A stretch of 37,358 nucleotides of DNA from Bacteroidota bacterium (lineage in GTDB: Bacteria > Bacteroidota > Bacteroidia > Sphingobacteriales > Sphingobacteriaceae). Position numbers and translations under genes: made by a program. The stretch lies in the NCBI GenBank assembly GCA_013286985.1, contig JABDEQ010000017.1, positions 869-38,226 of the forward strand, read 5' to 3'. Below the pieces are notes generated by a model. That model saw nothing but the letters and a program-made list of their open reading frames with translations. It was not told where the DNA came from and searched no databases. Within the stretch, counting starts at the first letter, position 1. Each line of letters opens with the position of its first letter. Below, one piece after another: positions 28,655-36,860 of the stretch.

Positions 28655-28662
28655 TATCTTTG
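28655..28662 (+). promoter_or_regulatory. -7 box of the radical SAM gene
   Basis: TATCTTTG matches TAnnTTTG and lies 15 bases before ATG 28678. A TTG inside this box (28660) would extend the reading frame but cannot be the start if this is the promoter. Confidence 0.7.
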
Positions 28663-28677
28663 CGGCCAGATAAAAAT

Positions 28678-29628
28678 ATGGTAACAGGTACAACAGCAGC
28701 GGTTTGGGAAAAAGGTTATAACAATTACGGCCCCTGGCTTAAAGAGAAGTATAATGGGGCACGTGTGTTTAAGGTGATTGTTGACGGCGGTTTTACCTGC
28801 CCTAACCGTGATGGCTCCAAAGGTTACGGAGGCTGTACCTACTGTAATGTTGATTCTTTTACACCATCGGTATCGCGCAACAACCCGTCTGTTCGTGAGC
28901 AGGTAATTCAGGGTGTTGAGCGGGCACGAAAAGGAAATAAAGCAGATAAATTTATTATCTACTTTCAGCCCAATACCAATACTTACGCCCCGGCGCATTA
29001 TCTTAAAATGTTGTATGATGAAGCTTTAAGCTACCATACCGAAGATATTGTAGGCCTTTCTGTTGGCACCCGCCCTGATTGTATCGATGCCGAAAAAATA
29101 GCTTTGCTTGAAAGTTATACCGACCGTTTTGATGTGGACCTGGAAATGGGTATGGAATCGATCTATAATGATACCCTTTCACAGATAAACCGTGGTTGCA
29201 GTCATGATGATTTGGTTAAGGCCCTGAAGCTGGTTGAGAACAGTAAGCTTGATATTTGTGTACATACCATTTTCGGCTTTCCCTGGGAAACGCACGAAAT
29301 GATGCTGAAATATGCTGATGAAATTAATCGCTTTCCGCAGATAAAATTTGTAAAATTCCATCACCTTCATATTGTTGAAGGCTCGGTAATGGGCGTGAAA
29401 TATAAACGCGAACCATTTAAGCTTTTTACGCTGGATGAATATGCCAATTTCCTTTGCGAATTTCTTCCCCTGGTGCGTCCCGACATCGTGATTCAACGCC
29501 TTTTTGGGCTTAGCGACCGTGAGTTACTGATAGCCCCTAACTGGAAACTAAAAAAATCTGAAATACAATACTATATCGATCAGAAAATATTGCAGCGGGG
29601 CGTGGTGCAGGGATCAGCATTGTTGTAA
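28678..29628 (+). CDS. Radical SAM protein, TIGR01212 (YhcC) family
   Basis: 316 residues from ATG 28678. The [4Fe-4S] cysteines are C41, C53 and C56 (CPNRDGSKGYGGCTYC), the long-spaced pattern of the YhcC/Elp3-like branch. Other family features are DGGFTCPNRDG, YFQPNTNTYAP, VGLSVGTRPDCI, ELEMG-like VDLEMGMES, INRGCSHDD and IFGFPWET. It is a cytosolic, SAM-cleaving enzyme, full length and single-domain. The biochemical role of YhcC is not well defined, though association with tRNA or glutamate metabolism has been proposed elsewhere, so I make no claim. The gene ends 150 bp before the acyltransferase, with a UUCG hairpin between. Confidence 0.92.
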   Translation: MVTGTTAAVWEKGYNNYGPWLKEKYNGARVFKVIVDGGFTCPNRDGSKGYGGCTYCNVDSFTPSVSRNNPSVREQVIQGVERARKGNKADKFIIYFQPNTNTYAPAHYLKMLYDEALSYHTEDIVGLSVGTRPDCIDAEKIALLESYTDRFDVDLEMGMESIYNDTLSQINRGCSHDDLVKALKLVENSKLDICVHTIFGFPWETHEMMLKYADEINRFPQIKFVKFHHLHIVEGSVMGVKYKREPFKLFTLDEYANFLCEFLPLVRPDIVIQRLFGLSDRELLIAPNWKLKKSEIQYYIDQKILQRGVVQGSALL

Positions 29629-29718
29629 ATTCCCGTTGGCTTAAATTTTGACTTTAAAACTGCGGCTACTTAGTTAAATTATGTAACAATCTGATTTAAT
29701 TAACTAATAGCTTCTTTT

Positions 29719-29744
29719 TTTGTTTAAACTTCGGTTTAAACAAA
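29719..29744. promoter_or_regulatory. Perfect 11-bp hairpin with UUCG tetraloop
   Basis: TTTGTTTAAAC (29719-29729), loop TTCG, GTTTAAACAAA (29734-29744). C(UUCG)G is an unusually stable tetraloop. It lies between the radical SAM stop and the acyltransferase start (35 bp upstream). It has no T-run after it, so it may be a transcript-end or mRNA-stability element, or a palindromic protein site. Confidence 0.6.
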
Positions 29745-29778
29745 TTATATTAGAAATTAATTTTTAATCGATACCATT

Positions 29779-30999
29779 TTGTCACAAAAGTCTTTACAAA
29801 ATTATATCCCTGCGTTAACCGGGGTGCGTGCGTTGGCAGCTTACCTGGTATTTATATCCCACTTTTCGTATATTTTTGATGAAAATTTTCCACACCTCAT
29901 TCAGCGTTTTCTCGGCGAGTTCCACATAGGGGTAACTATTTTCTTTGTTTTATCAGGCTTTTTGATCACATTCCGGTATTACAATAATTTTCACTTGACA
30001 AAAAATTGGTTTAAGCAATATCTTAAAAACAGGGTGGCCCGTATTTACCCTATGTATTTTTTGCTTACCACATCGGCCTTTGTTTATTATTTTTTTACTA
30101 AAGATCAGGGCATCACTAAGGGTACAGGCAATCCTATCGCGCTGCTGGTTTTAAACATCACCTTTTTAAGGGGATTCTTTTATCAGTTTTGGGATACAGG
30201 CATTGCCCAGGGATGGTCACTTACAGTTGAAGAGTGTTTTTACTTTTCGGCTCCCATTATATTCTTTATAGCTAAAAAGTATAATAAGTTCTACATCCAG
30301 CCGGTCATCATCACATCATTGGGTATTTTGTTGGTGTTAATATTTAGCCATGTTAACTGGCATGGTTTCTTTGGCAATTTTACCTTTATGTTTCTGTTTA
30401 CCTTTTTAGGCAGATGCTTTGAATTTTTTGTGGGGATACAGCTGGCGCGATATGTTATAAAAAAGGGCTTTACCCGAACCAATAAGATTAATTTCACCTA
30501 TACAGCTTTCGTATTTATATTTGTTTGCGTGTTAGTGATGGCGCTACAGCCAATAACACCACCCTGGGCAGCGGGATTAGAAAGCCCGATAGGGATCATC
30601 ACCAATAACTACATTCTTTGTATAGTTATAGCCTTCTTTTTTTATGGATTGCTTACCGAAACTACTGTGCTTAAAGGCATACTGGCAAACCCTTTTGTTG
30701 AATTGCTTGGTAAAAGTTCATACATATTTTACTTAATTCACTTAGGCTGGATGTATAACCTTTTTCATAGCGGTATTAATCACCTAAATGATTATGTTTT
30801 TACACTTTACGACAAATGGGGGGTTAACTGGCATTCGCCATTTGAGTATGATAGTTTGAACCTTATTTACATTTTTATCGTATTAAACGCCGTTTCAATA
30901 ACTTTATTTAAACTTATTGAAGAACCGTTAAATCATTACATCCGTAAATCAGACTTTTTAATCAAGTATCAACCTCGACCCAAGGGAATAACTGATTAA
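29779..30999 (+). CDS. Acyltransferase_3 family membrane O-acyltransferase (OafA-like)
   Basis: 406 residues with about ten transmembrane helices. The family N-terminus IPALTGVRALAAYLVFISHFS contains the conserved arginine and histidine (H23 region). The marks FHIGVTIFFVLSGFLITF, RVARIYPMY and QGWSLTVEECFYF follow. These enzymes move acyl groups, usually acetyl, to extracytoplasmic glycans. No ATG is available and a stop lies 21 bases upstream in frame, so TTG 29779 is taken as start. It has no SGNH domain, so it is the short form. The stop is 32 bp before a beta-barrel gene and two acetyl-esterase genes, which suggests a shared glycan-acetylation theme. Confidence 0.9.
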   Translation: MSQKSLQNYIPALTGVRALAAYLVFISHFSYIFDENFPHLIQRFLGEFHIGVTIFFVLSGFLITFRYYNNFHLTKNWFKQYLKNRVARIYPMYFLLTTSAFVYYFFTKDQGITKGTGNPIALLVLNITFLRGFFYQFWDTGIAQGWSLTVEECFYFSAPIIFFIAKKYNKFYIQPVIITSLGILLVLIFSHVNWHGFFGNFTFMFLFTFLGRCFEFFVGIQLARYVIKKGFTRTNKINFTYTAFVFIFVCVLVMALQPITPPWAAGLESPIGIITNNYILCIVIAFFFYGLLTETTVLKGILANPFVELLGKSSYIFYLIHLGWMYNLFHSGINHLNDYVFTLYDKWGVNWHSPFEYDSLNLIYIFIVLNAVSITLFKLIEEPLNHYIRKSDFLIKYQPRPKGITD

Positions 31000-31031
31000 C
31001 TACTGCTTTGTGAAATGAACATAATGCCCTA

Positions 31032-31862
31032 ATGAAACAAACTGCCACGGTTGCCCTGTGCTTATTGATTTTTATTGTCTTTACTCTCCCTTTTAAAACC
31101 TATGCAGGTTTTCCAATCGGTAAATATCGCGATATTGTAGTTCCTTCATTTTCATATTATACCCAAACAGACCGTTATGACATTAATGGTAATATTGTAA
31201 AAGGCCAGCCCGGTGCACGGTTTTCGTCTTATTCAACCAGTCTTTTTGTTGGTTATGGTATAACGCGCCGCCTTGATTTTATTGCCAGTGTTCCTTTTTT
31301 GTATCAGATAAATGCCTTTGGCAAAAGCAATTCTATTATAAACGAGGGTGTCGGTGATTTGGTAGCCGGACTAAGTTATAACCTCATGAATTTTAATTAT
31401 AAAAGGTTTTTGTCGGTTCAGGTATCGGGTGTGGTGCCGTTATATAACTCCAACAATGGTACATCTCCCTTAGGTCTTGGCGATTATGGCAGCGAAGTTA
31501 AGCTGATGTATTGTGGCAGTATGCCCGGCAAAGGTTATTTCAATACAGAATTAGCTTACCGCCGATATTTTGACACCCAGGGGCCCAATCAATTCAGTTT
31601 TTTAGTAACCTATGGTTACCCGGTTACCAAACACAATCAAATAAGCATCGATCTGCTGTTATTCCGTTCATTCAGCGATAACAAGGCATTTAATAGTAAT
31701 GTTTTTGCCGAAAGAGACTATGCCTTTTTTAAGCCCCAGTTGAATTTTGGCCATCAGTTTTCACGCCGTTTTTCACTTTTTATAGGTGGCTTTTACGTGC
31801 CTTATGGTATAAACACAGGTGTAGGTTATGGCGGATCGCTTGTTGCTGTTTTTAAATTATAA
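31032..31862 (+). CDS. Outer-membrane beta-barrel protein (paralogue A)
   Basis: 276 residues with a signal peptide (to about A25, ...KTYAG), then alternating polar and aromatic strands, for example YSTSLFVGYGITRRLDFIAS and VSGVVPLYNS, ending in an aromatic/hydrophobic strand (GGSLVAVFKL). This fits a MetA-pathway/phenol-degradation-like barrel, with some uncertainty on the family name. It is paralogous to the barrel at 34818: both share GFP-I/V, YGI-T/S-RR, VSVPY/ASVPF, PLY-SNN, YG-EL/EVKL, YF-T-GP and SFSD-K blocks. The next gene starts 2 bp after the stop, so it is co-transcribed with the first esterase. It may carry or sense a glycan product, but the role is unknown. Confidence 0.78.
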   Translation: MKQTATVALCLLIFIVFTLPFKTYAGFPIGKYRDIVVPSFSYYTQTDRYDINGNIVKGQPGARFSSYSTSLFVGYGITRRLDFIASVPFLYQINAFGKSNSIINEGVGDLVAGLSYNLMNFNYKRFLSVQVSGVVPLYNSNNGTSPLGLGDYGSEVKLMYCGSMPGKGYFNTELAYRRYFDTQGPNQFSFLVTYGYPVTKHNQISIDLLLFRSFSDNKAFNSNVFAERDYAFFKPQLNFGHQFSRRFSLFIGGFYVPYGINTGVGYGGSLVAVFKL

Positions 31863-31864
31863 GT

Positions 31865-33208
31865 ATGAAAAGGAAATTTTACCTTATATTTTTTAGTCTT
31901 TTTATTTGCGTTGCTTGTGCGTCAAAAACCAGCGCAGCCATTCAGCAGCAGGAAACTGAAACAGCTGAAACAGGCGACATTATTTTAAGACCCACGCCCC
32001 AAAGTAAAAATGCCATATTTAAAAGCAGCCAAGAGGTATTATACAGACTGCAGGTAGTTAATAACACCCACGATTATAAAACCGGCCGCATCTCTTACCT
32101 GGTTACTACCGACGAAGGGAAAAAGGTAGCTGCTGATACTATGCATTTGGCTGTACATGGCCGGTCTTCCAAAGAGTTGACGATTAAGGTTCTGCCAAAG
32201 CCGACCGGTTTTTACCGCATCACTTTTATGGTAAATACGGCTGATTATGATGATACGGTTAGAAAAGTATTTGGCGTATCGCCCGAAAATATTACTTCGC
32301 AACTGCACAGGCCAGCCGACTTTGATGAGTTTTGGAAACAAAGCCGTGTGGAGCTCGAAAAGGTGTTGCCTAAATACCGTGTATTGGAACATCCTGAGCT
32401 TTCAACCAGCGAAAAAAAGGTTTATTCTGTTGAAATGTATTCGTATGGTAACCTGCTGATACGCGGCTGGTTAGTGGTGCCAACAGATGGGAAAAAATTC
32501 CCTGTACATTACCGTGTGCCGGGTTATGTGGTATCATTAAAACCCAATATGGACAATGATGATTTTATTGCTTTTGATTTGAACGTACGCGGCAATGGTA
32601 ATAGTAAAGATGTAGTTAATGTGGGTACGGATAACTATTGCCTGGTGAATATCGAGAACAAAGAAAAATATATTTACCACGGTGTTTATATGGATTGTAT
32701 ACGTGGCCTTGATTTTTTATGCTCGCATGCTAATTTGGGTATTGATACCTCAAAAATATTTGTTGAAGGAGGCAGTCAGGGTGGAGCATTGGCGCTGATT
32801 ACAGCAGCATTAGACAATCGTGTGAAAGTTTTAACAATGCAGGTGCCACTATATGCCGATATTCATGATGATATGAATGTGTCTGCTTCGTATGATAAAC
32901 AAGTGTTTCCTTTTAAAATATTCAGAAAATACAACAGCATGCATCCCGGTTTTACATGGGATAAGTTTTTCCAGACGTTTGACTATTACGACCCGCAAAA
33001 CTTTGCGCAAATGGTAAAGTGCCCGGTATTGATGGGCATTGGCTTACTTGATCAGTTTTGCCCGCCCAGGTGCAGTATGGCTTTATTTAACCATATAAGC
33101 AGTGCCAATAAAGAATTTGTTTGTGCACCAAATTCCTCGCATGAGGTAAATTTTAATTATTTCATGTTTCAGAATTTGTGGTTAAGGGAAAAATTCCGGA
33201 TACCTTAG
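31865..33208 (+). CDS. Secreted CE7-like acetyl esterase (paralogue 1)
   Basis: 447 residues. Signal sequence (possible lipidation at C18), an N-terminal Ig/beta-sandwich-like domain (about 38-135), then an alpha/beta-hydrolase. The catalytic triad is S304 in GGSQGG, D396 in GLLDQFCPP and H426 in NSSHE. The CE7 signatures are R242-G-N (canonical RGQ, here RGN), G-x-S-Q-G and H-E. Y221 in VPGY is the oxyanion-region tyrosine. CE7 enzymes (AXE1/Cah) remove acetyl from xylooligosaccharides or cephalosporin C. The beta-sandwich is an extra domain that may bind glycan. Together with the barrel A it forms a two-gene unit. It is very probably an acetyl esterase. The exact substrate is open. Confidence 0.85.
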   Translation: MKRKFYLIFFSLFICVACASKTSAAIQQQETETAETGDIILRPTPQSKNAIFKSSQEVLYRLQVVNNTHDYKTGRISYLVTTDEGKKVAADTMHLAVHGRSSKELTIKVLPKPTGFYRITFMVNTADYDDTVRKVFGVSPENITSQLHRPADFDEFWKQSRVELEKVLPKYRVLEHPELSTSEKKVYSVEMYSYGNLLIRGWLVVPTDGKKFPVHYRVPGYVVSLKPNMDNDDFIAFDLNVRGNGNSKDVVNVGTDNYCLVNIENKEKYIYHGVYMDCIRGLDFLCSHANLGIDTSKIFVEGGSQGGALALITAALDNRVKVLTMQVPLYADIHDDMNVSASYDKQVFPFKIFRKYNSMHPGFTWDKFFQTFDYYDPQNFAQMVKCPVLMGIGLLDQFCPPRCSMALFNHISSANKEFVCAPNSSHEVNFNYFMFQNLWLREKFRIP

Positions 33209-33409
33209 GAATAGAAATGCTTAATATTATATAATTATTAAAAAAGTTTCTTTTTAATGCTGTAGATTTATAGTTATAAATAAACCAGCAAATCACAGAG
33301 CCATAAATTTGAGGCACAAGTAAACCAGAAAGGCTGCATTTTCGTATTAATCCAAAATGATAAGATAAATTTCGGCACGGAAATAGCCATACCTAAAATA
33401 CAAATACAG

Positions 33410-33450
33410 ATTATCCGCCAATTTCATTATTAAACAAACACGCGGATAAT
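33410..33450. repeat. 9-bp inverted repeat upstream of the second esterase
   Basis: ATTATCCGC (33410-33418) and GCGGATAAT (33442-33450), perfect, with a 23-nt spacer, about 40 bp before the second esterase start. It lies in a 282-bp gap where no gene is seen. It may be an operator or the terminator of the first unit (no T-run). Confidence 0.5.
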
Positions 33451-33490
33451 GATAAGATATTGATACGAAAGCTTAATTTTATGATTTAAT

Positions 33491-34804
33491 ATGGTAGGCG
33501 TTTTAAGTAAAGTTTTAACTGTGTTTTGTGCGCTGTTACTGATAACGGGCACAAAGCAGGTATTTGCGCAGGCTGGTGATAAAGAAGGCGAAATAAGTGC
33601 GGTTATAACGCCGCATAGCAGCGACGGAATATTCAATTCTACTGCCTCGTATACTTTCGAGGTTAAAAATGGCTCAGGTACCCCGCAAACGGGCAAGGTA
33701 TCATACCTGGTTACTACGGAAGCAGGTAAAAAAGTTAAAACCGATTCAGTACATGTGAAAATAGGAGCCAAAAGTTCGGAATCGTATAATTTTGATATTC
33801 CTGTAGCTAAACCCGGCTTTTATAAAGTGAATTTTATGGTTAACGTATCAGATTATGATGATACTACCCGCAAAGCTTTCGGCATTAAGCCCGAAGAAAT
33901 CAGATCGCAATACGCAAAACCTGCAGATTTTGAAGCCTTTTGGCAAAATACCAGAAAAGAGTTAGACAATGTGCCGCCTGAGTTTAAAATGACTGAACTG
34001 GTTGATTCCAACAAAAAAAATCATAAAGTATTTTTGATAGAAATGAAGTCGTTAGGCGGACTAACTGTTCGCGGCTACCTCACTGAGCCTGTAGTTAAAA
34101 GCAAAAATAAAAAATTCGTGGTATTGCTGGGTCTGCCCGGGTATCAGGTAGCGCTGGGGCCGATGATGGGTAGCGATCCTGAAATTGCTATGTTTACTTT
34201 AAATATACGTGGATCAGGTAATAGTAAGGATGCGATAGATGTAAGGCGCGACAGTTATATTTTACTTAATATTGAAGACAAGAATAAATACGTTATGCGT
34301 GGCGCAATAATGGATTGCATACGCGCTGTCGATTTTATTTATAGCAGGCCCGAACTAAGACATGAGAATATTATAGTAGCAGGTGGTAGTTTGGGTGGAT
34401 ATCTGACGGTTGCGTTAGCATCTCTTGATAAACGCATAAACTTTTGTTCGGCAGCAAATCCGATATTAAGCGATGTGCGCAATTTAGAGCACGAAGTTGA
34501 CTGGCCTATTGATGATATTCATAAGTACGTGAATACCCGGCCGGGATTAACCATGGATAAGGTATACAGCAGCCTTGATTACTTTGACGCTAAAAACTTC
34601 GCTACTGACCTCAAATGCCCAACTTTGGTTGGCTTAGGAATGGTAGATCATATTGCACCCCCAAATCACGTATATGTTCTTTATAACAATATTACACAGG
34701 CCCAAAAACATATGATAATATTCCGCGATCTTGGACATGAGATTGGGAAGAAATATAATATTTACGAAGGCCGGTGGATGCGCGATCAGTTTGCACTGTT
34801 TTAA
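33491..34804 (+). CDS. Secreted CE7-like acetyl esterase (paralogue 2)
   Basis: 437 residues with signal peptide (to ...QVFAQ), the same N-terminal beta-sandwich and alpha/beta-hydrolase as paralogue 1; shared blocks include SYLVTT-GKKV, DYDDT-RKAFG, RG-GNSKD and MDCIRA/G-DF. The triad is S300 in GGSLGG (canonical GxSQG; Q is lost), D386 in GMVDHIAPP and H416 in DLGHEIG. The RGQ motif is RGS (240-242). The signature residues have drifted more than in paralogue 1, so substrate or activity may differ, although the triad is intact. It is followed 13 bp later by barrel paralogue B, so the pair is probably co-transcribed. Confidence 0.85.
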   Translation: MVGVLSKVLTVFCALLLITGTKQVFAQAGDKEGEISAVITPHSSDGIFNSTASYTFEVKNGSGTPQTGKVSYLVTTEAGKKVKTDSVHVKIGAKSSESYNFDIPVAKPGFYKVNFMVNVSDYDDTTRKAFGIKPEEIRSQYAKPADFEAFWQNTRKELDNVPPEFKMTELVDSNKKNHKVFLIEMKSLGGLTVRGYLTEPVVKSKNKKFVVLLGLPGYQVALGPMMGSDPEIAMFTLNIRGSGNSKDAIDVRRDSYILLNIEDKNKYVMRGAIMDCIRAVDFIYSRPELRHENIIVAGGSLGGYLTVALASLDKRINFCSAANPILSDVRNLEHEVDWPIDDIHKYVNTRPGLTMDKVYSSLDYFDAKNFATDLKCPTLVGLGMVDHIAPPNHVYVLYNNITQAQKHMIIFRDLGHEIGKKYNIYEGRWMRDQFALF

Positions 34805-34817
34805 AATAAATATAATC

Positions 34818-35681
34818 ATGAGCCTATTTAAAACCTTTACACGATTTTTATTTTTAACCCTGATACTTTTTACAAGCTCAAAAAACATAGTTTTTGCTGA
34901 TGGAGGCTTCCCCGTTCGCCCCGGAAGGTTATTAATAGCCCCGTCGGTAAGCTATTTTTTTTCATCTACACAATGGGATTCAACGGGTGTAAAAAAACCA
35001 TTTCCCAATGGTGGTAAGTACTCTTCTGTTGGCGTTACACTTTATACCGAATATGGTATTAGCAGGCGTTTTGCAGCCATTGTATCGGTGCCTTATGTGT
35101 ATAACAATTACATGCAGAACATAGCTCCACGTAACACCGTAACATCGGGGTTAACGGATATGGAAACGGGTATAAGATATTATTTGGCAAATATTGATTT
35201 TGTTTATTATTTCTCTTTGCAGGGTACCGCAGTTACGCCTTTATATTCTAACAATGCGAGCTTGGGTTATGGCGAAGAAGGTGCCGAATTAAAACTTGCC
35301 TTTTCGGGCACTGGAACTTTGTTTAACAGGAGCACCTATTTCAATGCAGCTGACGGTGTAAGGCAGTATTTTGGAACAAACGGACCTATCCAAAACAGGT
35401 ATAGCGGTACTTTTGGAATGACACTCGACGATGATTTCAAGAATCAGTTATCGGTATCCCTGAGTGGAATAAATTCATTCAGCGATGATAAGCGATTTAT
35501 TTCGGGTATTCCTGAAACTAATAGAAATTACTCTTTTATAGAAGCATCGTTGAGCTATGGATATTCTTTTACCCGTGAGATAGCGCTATATGCAACCGGC
35601 GGGAAATTTTTAACAGGCAATAATACCAGTGACGGTACTATCTTTTCGCTTGCATTTATTTACAGACTGGATTACAGGTAG
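34818..35681 (+). CDS. Outer-membrane beta-barrel protein (paralogue B)
   Basis: 287 residues from ATG 34818, which opens on a signal peptide (SLFKTFTRFLFLTLILFTSS...VFA). Longer upstream starts overlap the esterase and would break the signal. It is homologous to barrel A in the same strand order (GFPVRPGR, YGISRRFAAIVSVPY, PLYSNN, YGEEGAELKL, YFGTNGP, NSFSDDKR, YSYSFTRE) and ends in a typical aromatic strand (FSLAFIYRLDYR). It starts 13 bp after the second esterase. The gene order esterase-barrel is the reverse of the first pair. Function is unknown. Confidence 0.8.
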   Translation: MSLFKTFTRFLFLTLILFTSSKNIVFADGGFPVRPGRLLIAPSVSYFFSSTQWDSTGVKKPFPNGGKYSSVGVTLYTEYGISRRFAAIVSVPYVYNNYMQNIAPRNTVTSGLTDMETGIRYYLANIDFVYYFSLQGTAVTPLYSNNASLGYGEEGAELKLAFSGTGTLFNRSTYFNAADGVRQYFGTNGPIQNRYSGTFGMTLDDDFKNQLSVSLSGINSFSDDKRFISGIPETNRNYSFIEASLSYGYSFTREIALYATGGKFLTGNNTSDGTIFSLAFIYRLDYR

Positions 35682-35683
35682 GG

Positions 35684-35853
35684 GAGCAGAAAGCAGAAAG
35701 ACCAAAGCTAAAAGCTAAAAAGGCCAGAAGGCTTAAGCTTAAAGCAAAAAGACCAAAGCCAAAAGCTTGAAAAAACTTAAAATGGAAAGACTAAGGCGCA
35801 CAAAAAGTGCTTTAGTCTTTTAGCTTTTAGCTCTCTGCTTTTAGCTTTTTCAA
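35684..35853. repeat. AAAGCTAAAAGC word tract with terminator core
   Basis: The left part is built of AAAGCTAAAAGC, GCAGAAAGACCAAAG and related words. After the core hairpin at 35786-35820 the right part holds the reverse-complement words TTTTAGCTTTTAGC and TGCTTTTAGC. The tract therefore forms a long imperfect stem around the terminator. No gene can be read. It is the clearest of the word tracts in the window. Confidence 0.6.
35786..35820. terminator. Shared terminator between convergent genes
   Basis: AAAGACTAA pairs with TTAGTCTTT, then (with a small bulge) GCAC with GTGC around AAAAA. The flanks are A-rich on the left and T-rich on the right, so it can serve barrel B on plus and the SRPBCC gene on minus. 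Confidence 0.75.
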
Positions 35854-36321
35854 TTAAAATTCTCCAAACAATTTCTTAATTGCTTTTTCGCGATAGCTGA
35901 AGATCTGTTTTAATTGTTCATTAACAAAAATGGTGTTGGCGAACCTGCCTATTATGCTATAAGGGATGGCATAGTTCAAAATATCAGTCATCAGTACGCC
36001 TCCTTTTATTGTTTTAAAGTGATGCTGATGGTGCCATAAAGCATAAGGTCCAAAACGTTGTTCATCAACAAAGTATTCGCCTTCCTTTACGTGGGTTATT
36101 TCCGTCATCCAGTTCATTTTAATACCTAAAACAGGCGAAACAATGTAAGTGATAATCATCCCTGCATATATTTTGGTGTCGGCACCATAATCAGAAGTTA
36201 CCACCAGATTCATTTCCGCAGGAGTTATCTTTGATAGATTTAAGGGCGACGAAAAAAAGCCCCATGCCTCTTCCAAACTTATCGGAATGGCCTGCTCAGT
36301 TTTTAACAGATAGGTTTTCAC
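35854..36321 (-). CDS. SRPBCC-family protein
   Basis: 155 residues. START/SRPBCC hydrophobic-pocket fold: the N-terminal strand TYLLKTEQAIPISLEEAWGFFSSPLNLSKITP and the long C-terminal helix (GRFANTIFVNEQLKQIFSYREKAIKKLF) are typical, and FGPYALWHHQHHF is a recurring family motif. Such proteins bind lipids or polyketides; some are annotated as cell-division inhibitors because of YfcH fusions, without proof here. It is cytosolic. It starts 57 bp after the GNAT stop on the same strand, so the two may share a transcript. Confidence 0.87.
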   Translation of the reverse strand: MKTYLLKTEQAIPISLEEAWGFFSSPLNLSKITPAEMNLVVTSDYGADTKIYAGMIITYIVSPVLGIKMNWMTEITHVKEGEYFVDEQRFGPYALWHHQHHFKTIKGGVLMTDILNYAIPYSIIGRFANTIFVNEQLKQIFSYREKAIKKLFGEF

Positions 36322-36378
36322 ACAATAGCTTACGATATTAAAGTTGCTTTAGTTTTATTTAATGTTGTAGGCGTAACA

Positions 36379-36846
36379 TCAATCAGCAATCCCTTTTCGC
36401 ATTAAGTCCAAATGTTTTGAAAATCCAGCCTTTTCGTAAGCCTTTACAGCCGGTTCATTTTCGTCATAAACGTCCAGGCGTAGCTCGGTTATTCCCTGCT
36501 GTTTACTCCATAGGGTTAAGCCATCCAGAATCATTTTGTTTACTCCTTTGCCGCGGTGTTCCGGTTTCACATACATAAAACCTAAATAAGCGTGTTTAGG
36601 GTGTTTTAAATAAACTTTTGAGTTTTCAATACGCGCATATCCGCTGCCTATTAGTTCATTGTTTAACTCGGCAACCAAAACCCCTACATCATCGGCAATA
36701 ATCATGGCGGCAATATCATAATAATGAATCTCACCGTCTTTCAACGTGCAGTCAAACGGGCGTTCTGCTGTAATAATACCTTGCTCAAATTCAAGTAAAA
36801 CAGGCAAGTCAGCGGGGATTGCCTTCCTGATAATAATTTTCTCCAT
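36379..36846 (-). CDS. GNAT-family N-acetyltransferase
   Basis: 155 residues from ATG 36846 (MEKIIIRKAIPADLP), which is the usual start of this fold; an upstream frame extension overlaps the preceding gene. GNAT features: strand YLGFMYVKPEHRGKGVNKMILDGL, with the acetyl-CoA loop H-R-G-K-G-V, and the C-terminal LRLDVYDENEPAVKAYEKAGF. It transfers acetyl from acetyl-CoA to an amine. The substrate is unknown. It begins 14 bp after the sulfurtransferase stop, so it is likely co-transcribed. Confidence 0.88.
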   Translation of the reverse strand: MEKIIIRKAIPADLPVLLEFEQGIITAERPFDCTLKDGEIHYYDIAAMIIADDVGVLVAELNNELIGSGYARIENSKVYLKHPKHAYLGFMYVKPEHRGKGVNKMILDGLTLWSKQQGITELRLDVYDENEPAVKAYEKAGFSKHLDLMRKGIAD

Positions 36847-36860
36847 AGCAATGTATCGTG

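Noticed and set aside
34731..34817. Upstream start for barrel B inside the second esterase
   Set aside because: It would put about 29 residues before a clear signal peptide and overlap the esterase in another frame. ATG 34818 is better.
29779..35681. Classic polysaccharide utilisation locus
   Set aside because: No SusC, SusD, TonB-dependent receptor or hybrid sensor is present. The barrels are small and not TonB-dependent.
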